Source: CAUZIR01 sp965250195 (GTDB taxonomy: Bacteria > Chloroflexota > Dehalococcoidia > Lucifugimonadales > UBA2962). From it: DNA of 64,000 nt. Under the pieces are notes generated by a model. That model ran no database searches. It was not told the DNA's origin and saw only the letters and a list, made by a program, of their open reading frames with translations. Position numbers and translations under genes: made by a program. The stretch is taken from contig OZ252295.1 of the NCBI GenBank assembly GCA_965250195.1, forward strand, positions 2,294,001 through 2,358,000. The letters are read 5' to 3'. Of the stretch, positions 26,513 to 34,721 are shown in pieces (the stretch's first letter is position 1; every line of letters begins with the position of its first letter).

Positions 26513-27790
26513 ATGTTTATGAAACAGCTAGCCGTTGTTCTCGCGTTCGGGGTGCTCGTCGTGGTGGCGGTGGCCTGTTCGGACGATCCTGTTACCGTCG
26601 ATGCTGATCCGACTGAGGTCGTCCAGGAAACCGTCGACTCCTCTGGTACGGGTTCAGAGCCCGTCACTCTTGAGCCGATCGCGTTCGAAATCGGCCCCTG
26701 CATGACGACCCTAGCCGTCCAGTTGCCCATCGAGTTCGAGTATCTGGGCTCCGTTCCTACCGGCTTCGACGGGATAAACAGGGCCAACTGCACGTTCACA
26801 AAGCCGGTTGCGACCGTTACCGTGACCCTCGCCGGGCTGGCCACTCATTCCGAGGTGTTCACCCTGTCCGAGCCTGCAACCAGCCTCTCCTTCCCACTGC
26901 CGGAGGGCACGCTATCCATTACCACCGCCGAGATCGTGCCGCCCGGGAAGTACGAGCGGGAGATCGTAGTCACCTCGATCGACGGCGACAGCCTGGTCGT
27001 CAGTGAGCAACCCGGTGTTCTCAAGACCGTGACGATCACAGAGCCGGTCGGTTTCGAGATGGGCTTATGCATGACCACCCTGGCCACACAGCTTCCCATC
27101 GAATTCGAGTACAAAGGCACTGTCCCCACCGGATTCGACGGAATAAACAGGGCCAACTGCACCTTCACCAAGCCGGTGGAGACCGTCACCGTCACGCTCA
27201 CCGGACCTGCAACTCATACAGAGATCTTCACTCTTACCGAGGCGAGCGACCGGGTCCCCTTCCCATTGCCGGAGGGCACCCTGTCCATTACGACGGCCGA
27301 AATCGTGCCGCCAGGTGAATATCAACGAGAGATCGTCGCGAACTCGGTCGATGGGGAGAGCCTCGTCGTAAGTGATCAGGTCGGTGTGCTCAAGACCGTG
27401 ACCATCGTCGAGCCCGTTGCCTTCGACGTCGGACCATGCGCGTTAACCCGTGCCGCGGCTCTGCCAATAGAGTTTGAGTACCTCGGCACCATACCCACCG
27501 GCTTCGACGGGATAAACGTGGCCAGCTGCACGTTTACAAAAGCCGTTGAGACCGTGACCGTCACCATTACCGGCCCGGCGACACACTCCGAGGTCTTCAC
27601 CTTGTCCGAGCCTGGCACACAGGTCCCCTTCCCATTGCCGGAGGGGACACTGTCCATTACGACGCTTGAGCTATTGCCACCCGGTGAATACCAGCGAGAG
27701 ATCGTGCTGACGTCGGTGGACGGCGAAACCCTGGTCTTCAGCGACCAACCCGGGGTCCTGAAAACCGTGACGATCACGCCGTCAGGATGA
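26513..27790 (+). CDS. Lipoprotein with three tandem 123-residue repeats
   Basis: 425 residues. Signal peptide with lipobox (VVVAVACSD), a Thr/Asp-rich linker of about 25 residues, then three tandem repeats of 123 residues each. Every repeat starts E-P-(I/V)-x-F and has Cys at positions 10 and 40 (GPC/GLC and ANC/ASC), the strings LPIEFEY, PTGFDGIN, TFTK, PFPLPEGTLSITT and GVLKTVTI. The paired Cys suggest one disulfide per repeat; the strand pattern suggests an Ig-like or other beta fold. I do not recognise the domain. DNA-level similarity between repeats is high, indicating fairly recent tandem duplication. The protein probably stands on the outer face of the membrane as a binding or adhesive module. 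Confidence 0.82.
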   Translation: MFMKQLAVVLAFGVLVVVAVACSDDPVTVDADPTEVVQETVDSSGTGSEPVTLEPIAFEIGPCMTTLAVQLPIEFEYLGSVPTGFDGINRANCTFTKPVATVTVTLAGLATHSEVFTLSEPATSLSFPLPEGTLSITTAEIVPPGKYEREIVVTSIDGDSLVVSEQPGVLKTVTITEPVGFEMGLCMTTLATQLPIEFEYKGTVPTGFDGINRANCTFTKPVETVTVTLTGPATHTEIFTLTEASDRVPFPLPEGTLSITTAEIVPPGEYQREIVANSVDGESLVVSDQVGVLKTVTIVEPVAFDVGPCALTRAAALPIEFEYLGTIPTGFDGINVASCTFTKAVETVTVTITGPATHSEVFTLSEPGTQVPFPLPEGTLSITTLELLPPGEYQREIVLTSVDGETLVFSDQPGVLKTVTITPSG

Positions 27791-27823
27791 TGAAAGTTGG
27801 GTAAATATGGGCGAGAATTCGAA

Positions 27824-28246
27824 ATGCGGGTCCTGTCCGCTCTAATGAGCGATGACATGACCGAGGGCATGCTGCTCGACGTGCTCGAAGAAGCGCTGGA
27901 CGCACGGGTGATCTAGGAATTACCCAGCTCCGTCGGTCGTTACCAGTTCACTCATGCGCTCATACAGGAGACGCTGACCGACGACCTCAGTCTCACCCGT
28001 CGTGTGCGTCTCCACGCCCGGATCGCCGAGACGCTGGAAGCGCTTTACGGCGACCGCACGAAAGACCACGCCGTCGAACTCGCTCACCACTTTGCCCAGG
28101 CCGAGGCAATGCTGGGCAGCGACAAGCTGGTGAAATACTCGCTAGTTGCGGGCCAGGCAGCTCTACGAGCTTGGGGTCTTCGGCGAACCTGCAATTCGCA
28201 CAGAGGAGTTGTCACGACGGACTGGCCAGCCCGTCGTCGACCATAA
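27824..28246 (+). pseudogene. Remnant of a large AAA-ATPase/LuxR-type or cyclase-linked regulator
   Basis: The frame reads MTEGMLLDVLEEALDARVI, then TAG (27914-27916), then ELPSSVGRYQFTHALIQETL and RLHARIAETLEALYG, then HAVELAHHFAQAE. FxHALIxETLxxxLSxxRRxRLHxRIAExLE is typical of the region after the AAA_16 ATPase in large signal-transduction regulators. Only about 110 residues of a normally 900-1200-residue protein remain, with an in-frame stop where a Glu codon fits and a decayed end (WGLRRTCNSHRG). No function is expected. Confidence 0.65.
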
Positions 28247-28377
28247 CGTTTAACGACGCCATACAACCCTTGTGTTAGGGCTTCAAGTTGCTTTGTGGAA
28301 TTTGTGAAGCAAGACACATTGTTGACACCTTTACTCAACGATGCCAGCATTGTCGCCGAACGTATCCCTACCGTAGC

Positions 28378-28415
28378 ACCCGGCGGTCGGGTCACCTAAC
28401 TTCTCGACCGCCGGG
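28378..28415. promoter_or_regulatory. 12-13-12 inverted repeat upstream of solute-binding gene 1
   Basis: CCCGGCGGTCGG (28379-28390), 13-base spacer, TCGACCGCCGGG (28404-28415). It ends 54 bp before the ATG at 28470. The same arms with the same 13-base spacer occur upstream of the paralogous gene (54336-54372). Candidate operator or RNA hairpin. Confidence 0.6.
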
Positions 28416-28469
28416 GTCAACATTTAGGCGATGGCTTAGTCTGTCTGAACGCGCCAGGAGGTTCGAACA

Positions 28470-30197
28470 ATGAAACTTATATGGACAATTCTGACGTTGG
28501 CGATGGTTGGCTCCATAGCAGCCGCGGCTTGCGGCGGAGACACCGAGGTGGTGGAAAAGATCGTCGAGGTACCGGTGGTCGAGGAGGTGGTGGTCGAGAA
28601 GATCGTCGAGGTGGAAAAGGTCGTCGAGGTGGAAAAGGTCGTGGAGGTGGAGGTGGAGCGGATCCTGGTCGCCACGCCCACACCACCCAAGGCGACGGGT
28701 GAACCGCAATTCGGCGGCACACTAAGGATAGTCTCCCAGGCTAGCATTCCCAGCCTTGACCCCGCATTCTCCGGAGCCTACGTGAGCGTAGCAGTGGGCT
28801 CCCACATGTTCGAAGGGCTACTGGGCTGGAACCTCGATCTGGAGGATCAGCCTCGGATGGCGGATAGCTGGGAGATCAGCGAAGACGGCCTAACCTGGAC
28901 CTTCACCCTGCGGCCAGGGATGAAGTTCCACGACGGCACCACGGTGGCCGCCACGGACGCTGTAACCTCCTTTGCCCGCTGGCTGAGCAGTGGGTCTGCG
29001 GCAGCTACCCTGATGAGGGATTTCTCGGATACCGACAACAAGTTCACCGTCGTTGACGATCTCAGTTTCAACGTAAACTTGGTGAACCCGTACGGGGCCG
29101 TGGCTACCAGCGTCGCCAAGGCTTTCCAAAGCGTGTTTGTTATGCCCGACAGCGTGATTCATGACAAATCTGCCGTCCAGCCCGCGGAGGAGTGGGTGGG
29201 GTCTGGCCCTTACGAGTTCGTGGACTGGAGGCAGGGCGACAGGGTTGTCCTGCAACGCTTTGAAGACTACGTCTCTCGGGACGAACCAAACAGTCTCTAC
29301 GCAGGCAAGCAAACCGCCTACATAGACCAGCTCATTTGGCTGGAGATCCCGGATGAGGAGACCAAGGTCGCTGGCCTAGAAACAGGCGAGTGGGACATCG
29401 TAGATGGTGCGGGTCTCGACTTTTATACCCGGGTCGACGAGAATCCCAACCTGGTGGTGCCCGTATACAAGCCAGGCCATCGGTCGGACTTTCGCCCGTG
29501 GGCCGGCTTTCCGCCCTTTGACGACATACTAGCTCGGCGGGCTCTCCAGGTCGGCATTGATATCGAGTCGACGATGTTCGCCCTGGGTGGCAGAGAGCTC
29601 TGGGACCTGTGTCCCGCCGTCTTCTACTGTGGCACCCCGTTAGAGACGGATGTGGGCGCGGATCAGTACTACAACCTGAACGACAAAGAGTTGGCCCGCG
29701 AGATCCTGGCAGAGTCCTCCTACGATGGTGAGACCGTGGTCCTCTTGAACCCCAACGACTACGCCACCATCACCCCGGTGGGCATCGTGATTAAGCAAGA
29801 AATTCAGGATATCGGGTTCAACGTGGAGCAGCCGGGCCTAGACTGGGCGACGGTGATCGGCACGTTTGGCGAAGAACAAAGCACACAATACGCCGGCCTG
29901 ACGGCTTGGGCGGCCCACTGGTGCTGCGGTGAGCCCCTCACCGACTTCTATCTGGACGGCGATGGGTGGTTCACTGCCAAGATCCCGGAACTCAAGCGGC
30001 TCCGCGTAGAGTACGCCCAGGCTACGACCCAAGTAGAGCGGTTCAAGATCGCGGAGGAACTCCAGCTCGAGGCCTACAAGAATGTGGTCATCGTTTACCT
30101 GGGCACCTGGTACGCGATATTCCCGCACACGACGGCACTCAAGAACTTCCAGGTCAAAGCGTTCCCCTATTACGCGAACGTATGGCTTGAGCGCTAA
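28470..30197 (+). CDS. ABC-type peptide/substrate-binding lipoprotein (family 5)
   Basis: 575 residues, preceded by AGGAGG at good distance. Signal peptide and lipobox (SIAAAACGG), then a charged coiled linker of repeated Val-Glu-(Lys/Val) units (about residues 25-68), a PTPPKATGEP hinge, and the SBP_bac_5 domain starting FGGTLRIVSQASIPSLDPAF; MFEGLLGW and WTFTLRPGMKFHDGTTV are signature parts. This fold captures oligopeptides, nickel or other small solutes for ABC uptake. No permease or ATPase genes are adjacent. The next gene encodes a CocE/NonD hydrolase, the same pairing as at 50.7-54.3 kb. The C-terminus FPYYANVWLER is shared with the paralogue. Confidence 0.93.
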   Translation: MKLIWTILTLAMVGSIAAAACGGDTEVVEKIVEVPVVEEVVVEKIVEVEKVVEVEKVVEVEVERILVATPTPPKATGEPQFGGTLRIVSQASIPSLDPAFSGAYVSVAVGSHMFEGLLGWNLDLEDQPRMADSWEISEDGLTWTFTLRPGMKFHDGTTVAATDAVTSFARWLSSGSAAATLMRDFSDTDNKFTVVDDLSFNVNLVNPYGAVATSVAKAFQSVFVMPDSVIHDKSAVQPAEEWVGSGPYEFVDWRQGDRVVLQRFEDYVSRDEPNSLYAGKQTAYIDQLIWLEIPDEETKVAGLETGEWDIVDGAGLDFYTRVDENPNLVVPVYKPGHRSDFRPWAGFPPFDDILARRALQVGIDIESTMFALGGRELWDLCPAVFYCGTPLETDVGADQYYNLNDKELAREILAESSYDGETVVLLNPNDYATITPVGIVIKQEIQDIGFNVEQPGLDWATVIGTFGEEQSTQYAGLTAWAAHWCCGEPLTDFYLDGDGWFTAKIPELKRLRVEYAQATTQVERFKIAEELQLEAYKNVVIVYLGTWYAIFPHTTALKNFQVKAFPYYANVWLER

Positions 30198-30326
30198 ATG
30201 ATCAACTAAGTAAGAAAGAAGCGGAATCTATTGGCGGTTGCCTATGTGGAGAGTGCCGCACTGGCAACCGCCTCTTCGTACGTCGACACAACGACGAGAT
30301 GCTCGAAAGCCTGCCTGGTAACTGTC

Positions 30327-32288
30327 ATGGATGATGACGCTGCTCTTGTAACGGTCAAACAGAGTGTAAGGGTGATCTACGACGTCCGCGTGCCCATGTC
30401 GGACGGGGTACGCCTTGCCGCCAATCTGTACCTGCCGGATGCCCCGGGACCGTTTCCAGCGATTCTGACCTACATTCCCTACTTGAAAGACGGGTACGGT
30501 GGCCTGGGTGGGATGGACTATTCCCAGCGTCACTTCGCATCCAGGGGCTACGCCGTTGTGCAGCTAGACTTTCGAGGTGTGGGCAGCTCTGAGGGGGTGA
30601 ACCCTTACCCTTTCGACCCGAGAGAGCGTGACGACGCCCACGAGGCTATTGAATGGATCGCCGAGCAACTTTGGTGCACCGGATCAGTGGGGATGTGGGG
30701 CGTCTCCTATGGAGGGATCACAGCGATCGCAGCGGCGACGACCCGTCCTCCACATCTGAAGGCGATCATCCCCGTTCTTGCCACCGATGACAACTGGAAT
30801 GCGATGTTCGTCCACCGCGGCTCCCGCCTGATGTTGTTGGCCGATCCGCACTGGGGGCCCGGGATGACGGCAAGCAACCTTTTGCCGCCACTGCGGGCGG
30901 ACGGCACCCCAGACTGGATCGAGCGCTGGTACGAGCGCCTCGAAGGGAACACCCCCTGGCACCTGGCCTGGTATGGAGAGACTCCGACCACCGATTATTT
31001 GGAACGTCAGATGGCGGATCCAAACCTCGTTGAGATTCCCATGTTTGCCATATGCGGCTGGCAGGATGCCTATCCTGAGGACATGTTCCGAGTCTTCGAC
31101 GCCGCCCGTGGCCCTAAGAGGATTCTGTCCGGCCCTTGGAAGCACACTTTCCCTGACCATTCGCCTGTCGAGCCGATCGACTACCTGGCGGAGATGGACA
31201 ATTGGTGGGACAGGTGGTTGAAGGGGGCTCAAAACGGCGTGGAATCCGACCCTCCAGTAACCATCTATGTCCAAGGGGCAGGGCGGTGGCGAAACGAGCA
31301 GGAGTGGCCGATCCTCCGCGCCCAGCAAGAGACCCTGTTCGCCGTGGCCGACGGGAGCCTGGCAGAGGAAACACCCGGCGGGAGCCCGAGGTCGGACGTG
31401 TATGACTATGACGCAAGGGTCGGCCTAGCTTCCGCCGCCTACGATTCGGTGTTGGAGCCGATAGAGTACCCGGCCGACCAGACTTCAGACGACCTCGGTT
31501 CGCTTCGCTACGACTCCGAGCCTCTGCCCGAGCCGGTCGAGGTCACGGGCCAGCCATCCGTAACGCTCTTCTTCAGCACGGATGCGCCGCTGGAAGAGGT
31601 CGACTTGGTGGCCAAGCTTCTGGACGTAACTCCAGACGGCCATTCACATCTAGTGTCCTTCGACAGCCTCCAAAGCTCGCAGGCTACTCTGGCCGGCAAG
31701 CACGACGACCGCGAAGTGTACGCGGCAACCATCCCGTTGCGCCCCACCTCGTACGAGTTCGGGGTCGGCCATCGAATGCGCTTGTGTATCTCGGGGGCGA
31801 ACTTTCCCGCCATCTGGCCCGCACCACGCCGTTTCTCACTCTCGGTCTACTCCGGAGGGCCGTATGCCACCGAGTTGGCCCTTCCCATAGTTCCTGACCA
31901 GGTTCCGGCTCTGTCCTCGCCCCGCATGGGCCTGCTCACCGAGCCCGCGACGCGGAATGATGCGGTGCGTGACAGAGGCACAGCCTATTCGGTCACCCAC
32001 GATCTAGTGACCCGTACGAGCGCCTTACACGGTGCGCGGTGGGTCAAGCTGCAGGTGGAGCCCAACACCCAGCTCTCTAGCCGTGTGGAGTTTGACCTCA
32101 CCGTGGACGCCGATCACCCCGACCGAGCAAACACGTCGACAACCGCGGTGGCAAAGCTGGACCGGCCGACCGGCGCCGTGGAGGTCCGGGTCAATACGGA
32201 GACCACGCTCCACGCGCTGTCAATAAGGGCTGAAATAGACCTCGACGGCCGGCCGTTTTGGGAGCGTAGGTGGCAGAAACGGCGGTAG
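30327..32288 (+). CDS. CocE/NonD family hydrolase
   Basis: About 653 residues from ATG 30327; a longer TTG start at 30231 adds 32 residues absent from the paralogue. Peptidase S15-type alpha/beta hydrolase: YDVRVPMSDGVRLAANLYLP at the start, nucleophile Ser in GMWGVSYGGITA, an acidic/His pair further on (YPEDMFRVFDA, WKHTFPDHSPV), and the C-terminal jelly-roll of X-Pro dipeptidyl peptidases/cocaine esterase (VTGQPSVTLFFSTDAPLEEV, RLCISGANFPAIW). Likely hydrolyses acyl or peptide bonds of small substrates. Lies 130 bp after solute-binding gene 1, suggesting one operon for uptake and cleavage. Confidence 0.88.
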   Translation: MDDDAALVTVKQSVRVIYDVRVPMSDGVRLAANLYLPDAPGPFPAILTYIPYLKDGYGGLGGMDYSQRHFASRGYAVVQLDFRGVGSSEGVNPYPFDPRERDDAHEAIEWIAEQLWCTGSVGMWGVSYGGITAIAAATTRPPHLKAIIPVLATDDNWNAMFVHRGSRLMLLADPHWGPGMTASNLLPPLRADGTPDWIERWYERLEGNTPWHLAWYGETPTTDYLERQMADPNLVEIPMFAICGWQDAYPEDMFRVFDAARGPKRILSGPWKHTFPDHSPVEPIDYLAEMDNWWDRWLKGAQNGVESDPPVTIYVQGAGRWRNEQEWPILRAQQETLFAVADGSLAEETPGGSPRSDVYDYDARVGLASAAYDSVLEPIEYPADQTSDDLGSLRYDSEPLPEPVEVTGQPSVTLFFSTDAPLEEVDLVAKLLDVTPDGHSHLVSFDSLQSSQATLAGKHDDREVYAATIPLRPTSYEFGVGHRMRLCISGANFPAIWPAPRRFSLSVYSGGPYATELALPIVPDQVPALSSPRMGLLTEPATRNDAVRDRGTAYSVTHDLVTRTSALHGARWVKLQVEPNTQLSSRVEFDLTVDADHPDRANTSTTAVAKLDRPTGAVEVRVNTETTLHALSIRAEIDLDGRPFWERRWQKRR

Positions 32289-32345
32289 GTCGGGCTGCGA
32301 CGGTCGGACCGATGCTGATTTTGAGCGGATAAGCCGAGCCGGGAG

Positions 32346-33095
32346 GTGAATGACATGAGGTCCCCAGGACGTCGAAACGGTCTTACTCTGGTCGTGCCGG
32401 CGCTAGGACCACTTTTGCTTGCGAGCGTGCTTGCCCTAGCGGCGGCGTGCGGGTCCGCCGCCGTGCAGGCCCCGACGCCATTACCCACCCTGCTAGGCGC
32501 CACACCGGTCCCCACTATTCCCGGGGTTGTAGCGGGCTGCGAGATAGGCCCCGGGGCGGAGTGCCCGGGAGCAGACTTCAGTGAACTTGACCTGGCCGAG
32601 GAGGCCGTCGGGTGGCATCAGGTCGATACCGTCGGCAGAGAGGGGGTCGACTTCACCGAGGCAAACCTGCGGGGGGCCAAATTCATCGGTACCAATTTGG
32701 AAGGGGCAGAATTCGTGCGGGCCGACCTGAGGGAGGCCAACTTCCACCTCTCCGACCTCACCGAAGCCATACTATTAGAGGCCGACGCCAGTGGTGCGGA
32801 CTTCTCCCTGGCAACTCTGGCAAACGCCGAGTTCGAGGGCGCCAACCTGAGCGGCGCCGACTTCAGCGGCGCCGTCATGAAGGGAGGAGACTTTTCCGAT
32901 GCCGATTTCACCGGGGCGGTACTTCGTGACGCGTCACTGGCGGGTGCCTTCCTTTCCGACGCGGACTTCTCCGGTGCCGACCTGACCGGAGCCACCCTCA
33001 CCTTTGCCGACCTGGACGGCGCGAACCTGGAGGGCGCCATACTCTGCAATACGAAGATGGCGGACCGGACAATCAACAACGATGGCTGTCCCTAG
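32346..33095 (+). CDS. Pentapeptide-repeat lipoprotein
   Basis: 249 residues. Signal peptide with lipobox (LALAAACGS), a Pro/Thr linker, then about 28 pentapeptide repeats A(D/N)(L/F)xx from residue 78 onward (ANLRGAKFIGTNLEGAEFV, GADLTGATLTFADLDGANLE) forming a right-handed quadrilateral beta-helix. A Cys near CEIGPGAECPG precedes the helix. The role is structural or protein-binding; DNA mimicry, as in Qnr/MfpA, is unlikely for an exported form. GGGAGG lies just upstream of the start. Confidence 0.85.
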   Translation: MNDMRSPGRRNGLTLVVPALGPLLLASVLALAAACGSAAVQAPTPLPTLLGATPVPTIPGVVAGCEIGPGAECPGADFSELDLAEEAVGWHQVDTVGREGVDFTEANLRGAKFIGTNLEGAEFVRADLREANFHLSDLTEAILLEADASGADFSLATLANAEFEGANLSGADFSGAVMKGGDFSDADFTGAVLRDASLAGAFLSDADFSGADLTGATLTFADLDGANLEGAILCNTKMADRTINNDGCP

Positions 33096-33211
33096 GCTGC
33101 CAGCGCCGGACGCCGCCACTGGCCGGCCTCCCACACCAACACTAAGAAGACCTTTGGGGGTCTGCGCGAGCGACCTCGCGGCCCTGCCACTGAACATTAC
33201 ATGGCTGTCAG

Positions 33212-34636
33212 GTGCCAAATATGAGGCTAGTGCACATGCTCCTGGCCCTGGTCGCCGGGGCCGCTGTCGTGACCGTAGCGTTGGCTTGCGGTCAATCGTC
33301 TGACGAGTCCCCATCGGGAGAGGTCTCCTCGGAGCTGTCCGCTTTCCAGGAGAGCGATCAGGAGATGGCGGACCGACTGATCGGTTCCGGAGCGCTATTC
33401 CAGGAGCAGGGCGACTTCCGGAACGCCGTTAAGGTACTCGACCGTGTCCTAATATTGGATTCCAGTAACGCATTGGCCTACTACCACCGGGGAAACGCCA
33501 AGGGCGGACTGGGGAGCCTCGAGGAAGCAATCTTGGACTATGGAGCCGCCATCCGGTTGGACCCCGAGTTGCTGGACGCTTACCTCAAGCGCGGCGTCTC
33601 GCATTCCATACTGCGCCGCTTCAAGGAGGCCATCGAGGACATCGACCGGTTCATAGCGGGCTCCGCGCCCGACGCCACAGCGTACCGGGCCCGCGGATTG
33701 GCGTACTACGGGCTGGGCGAATGGGAGAGGGCCATTGAGGATTTCGACCGGGCCATCGCGGCGGACCCCGACCTGGCAGTGGTTTTCAACGATCGCGCCC
33801 TGTCTCTGGTCAACCTCGGTCGACACACTGAGGCCATAGAGGACTTCGACAGGGCCGTTAAGCTCAGCCCAGACGTGGCGCTGTTCTACGACAACCGGGG
33901 CGGCACCTGGCAGGCGATGGGCAACTACGTCTGGGCAATCGAAGACTACGACCGTGCGCTGCGCGCCGATCCTTCATACGTGCCTTCCTACGAAAACCGT
34001 GGAAATGCCTACCGGCGCCTGAATGACTACGTTTCGGCAGTCCAGGACTATGACGAGGCCATCAGACTCGCCCCCGGGTCCGCGTCGACCTACTTCAACC
34101 GTGGGGTGGCCTACGGCCTCATGAACGAGTGGGAGTCCGCGGTCAGGGACTACGGATTTGCCATAAGCCGGAACCCATTCTACGCGGATGCGTACTACAA
34201 CCGGGCCGGGGCATTGTGCACCCTTGGAGACTGCGATGCGGCCATCCGGGACTTGGACAAGGTGATAGAACTTCAGCCAGCCTGGGCCGAACCCTACCAT
34301 GAGAGGGCCCGGGCCAAGCTCAACCTGGGGGACACTGAGGGGGCCATCGACGACCTGAGCCGAGCCATAGACCTTGCTCCCCAGTTCACCGCCGCCTACC
34401 TGAACAGGGGCGCTGCGGCTTACGGCATTGGCGACTTCGAGCAGGCCGTGGCCGATTACACCGAGGTGTTGGAAATGAAGCCGGAGGCAATAGAGGCGTA
34501 TGAGAATCGGGCGAGAGCCTACACGATGCTCGGCCTCGACGAAGAGGCCCGGGCGGACGTGACCACGCTCGCCCAGATAGGCTTTGAGGTCGGGCCCCTG
34601 GAAGCCGAGCTGGCCGACCTGGCTATCCGCCGGTAG
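33212..34636 (+). CDS. TPR-repeat lipoprotein
   Basis: 474 residues. Signal peptide and lipobox (TVALACGQ), a short acidic linker, then about eleven tetratricopeptide repeats with the A-x-x-x-x-G-x-A/G and Y/F-x-x-x-x-A pattern (for example AIEDFDRAIAADPDLAVVFN, ALCTLGDCDAAIRDLDKVIE). TPR solenoids bind proteins. It lies 116 bp after the pentapeptide lipoprotein and may share its transcript. A hairpin at 34659-34680 follows. A second ATG at 33221 would give a more usual signal peptide length. Confidence 0.9.
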   Translation: MPNMRLVHMLLALVAGAAVVTVALACGQSSDESPSGEVSSELSAFQESDQEMADRLIGSGALFQEQGDFRNAVKVLDRVLILDSSNALAYYHRGNAKGGLGSLEEAILDYGAAIRLDPELLDAYLKRGVSHSILRRFKEAIEDIDRFIAGSAPDATAYRARGLAYYGLGEWERAIEDFDRAIAADPDLAVVFNDRALSLVNLGRHTEAIEDFDRAVKLSPDVALFYDNRGGTWQAMGNYVWAIEDYDRALRADPSYVPSYENRGNAYRRLNDYVSAVQDYDEAIRLAPGSASTYFNRGVAYGLMNEWESAVRDYGFAISRNPFYADAYYNRAGALCTLGDCDAAIRDLDKVIELQPAWAEPYHERARAKLNLGDTEGAIDDLSRAIDLAPQFTAAYLNRGAAAYGIGDFEQAVADYTEVLEMKPEAIEAYENRARAYTMLGLDEEARADVTTLAQIGFEVGPLEAELADLAIRR

Positions 34637-34658
34637 TCTCTCGGAAGGCTTTCCGTCG

Positions 34659-34680
34659 GCCGCTGGCCACGGCCAGTGGC
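34659..34680 (+). terminator. Hairpin after the TPR gene
   Basis: GCCGCTGGCC, two bases, GGCCAGTGGC: ten-base-pair stem with one G-T pair, 23 bp past the stop. No T-run follows, so the terminator call is tentative. Confidence 0.45.
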
Positions 34681-34721
34681 GCCCATGTCTTCCACAACAA
34701 CCCTGAACTGAGGAAGCGAGT

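Noticed and set aside
28540..28670. Tandem GTCGAGGTGGAAAAG-type repeats as a CRISPR or minisatellite
   Set aside because: They are in frame and encode the Val-Glu-Lys linker typical of Chloroflexota solute-binding lipoproteins; the paralogue at 54060-54180 shows the same. No regular spacers.
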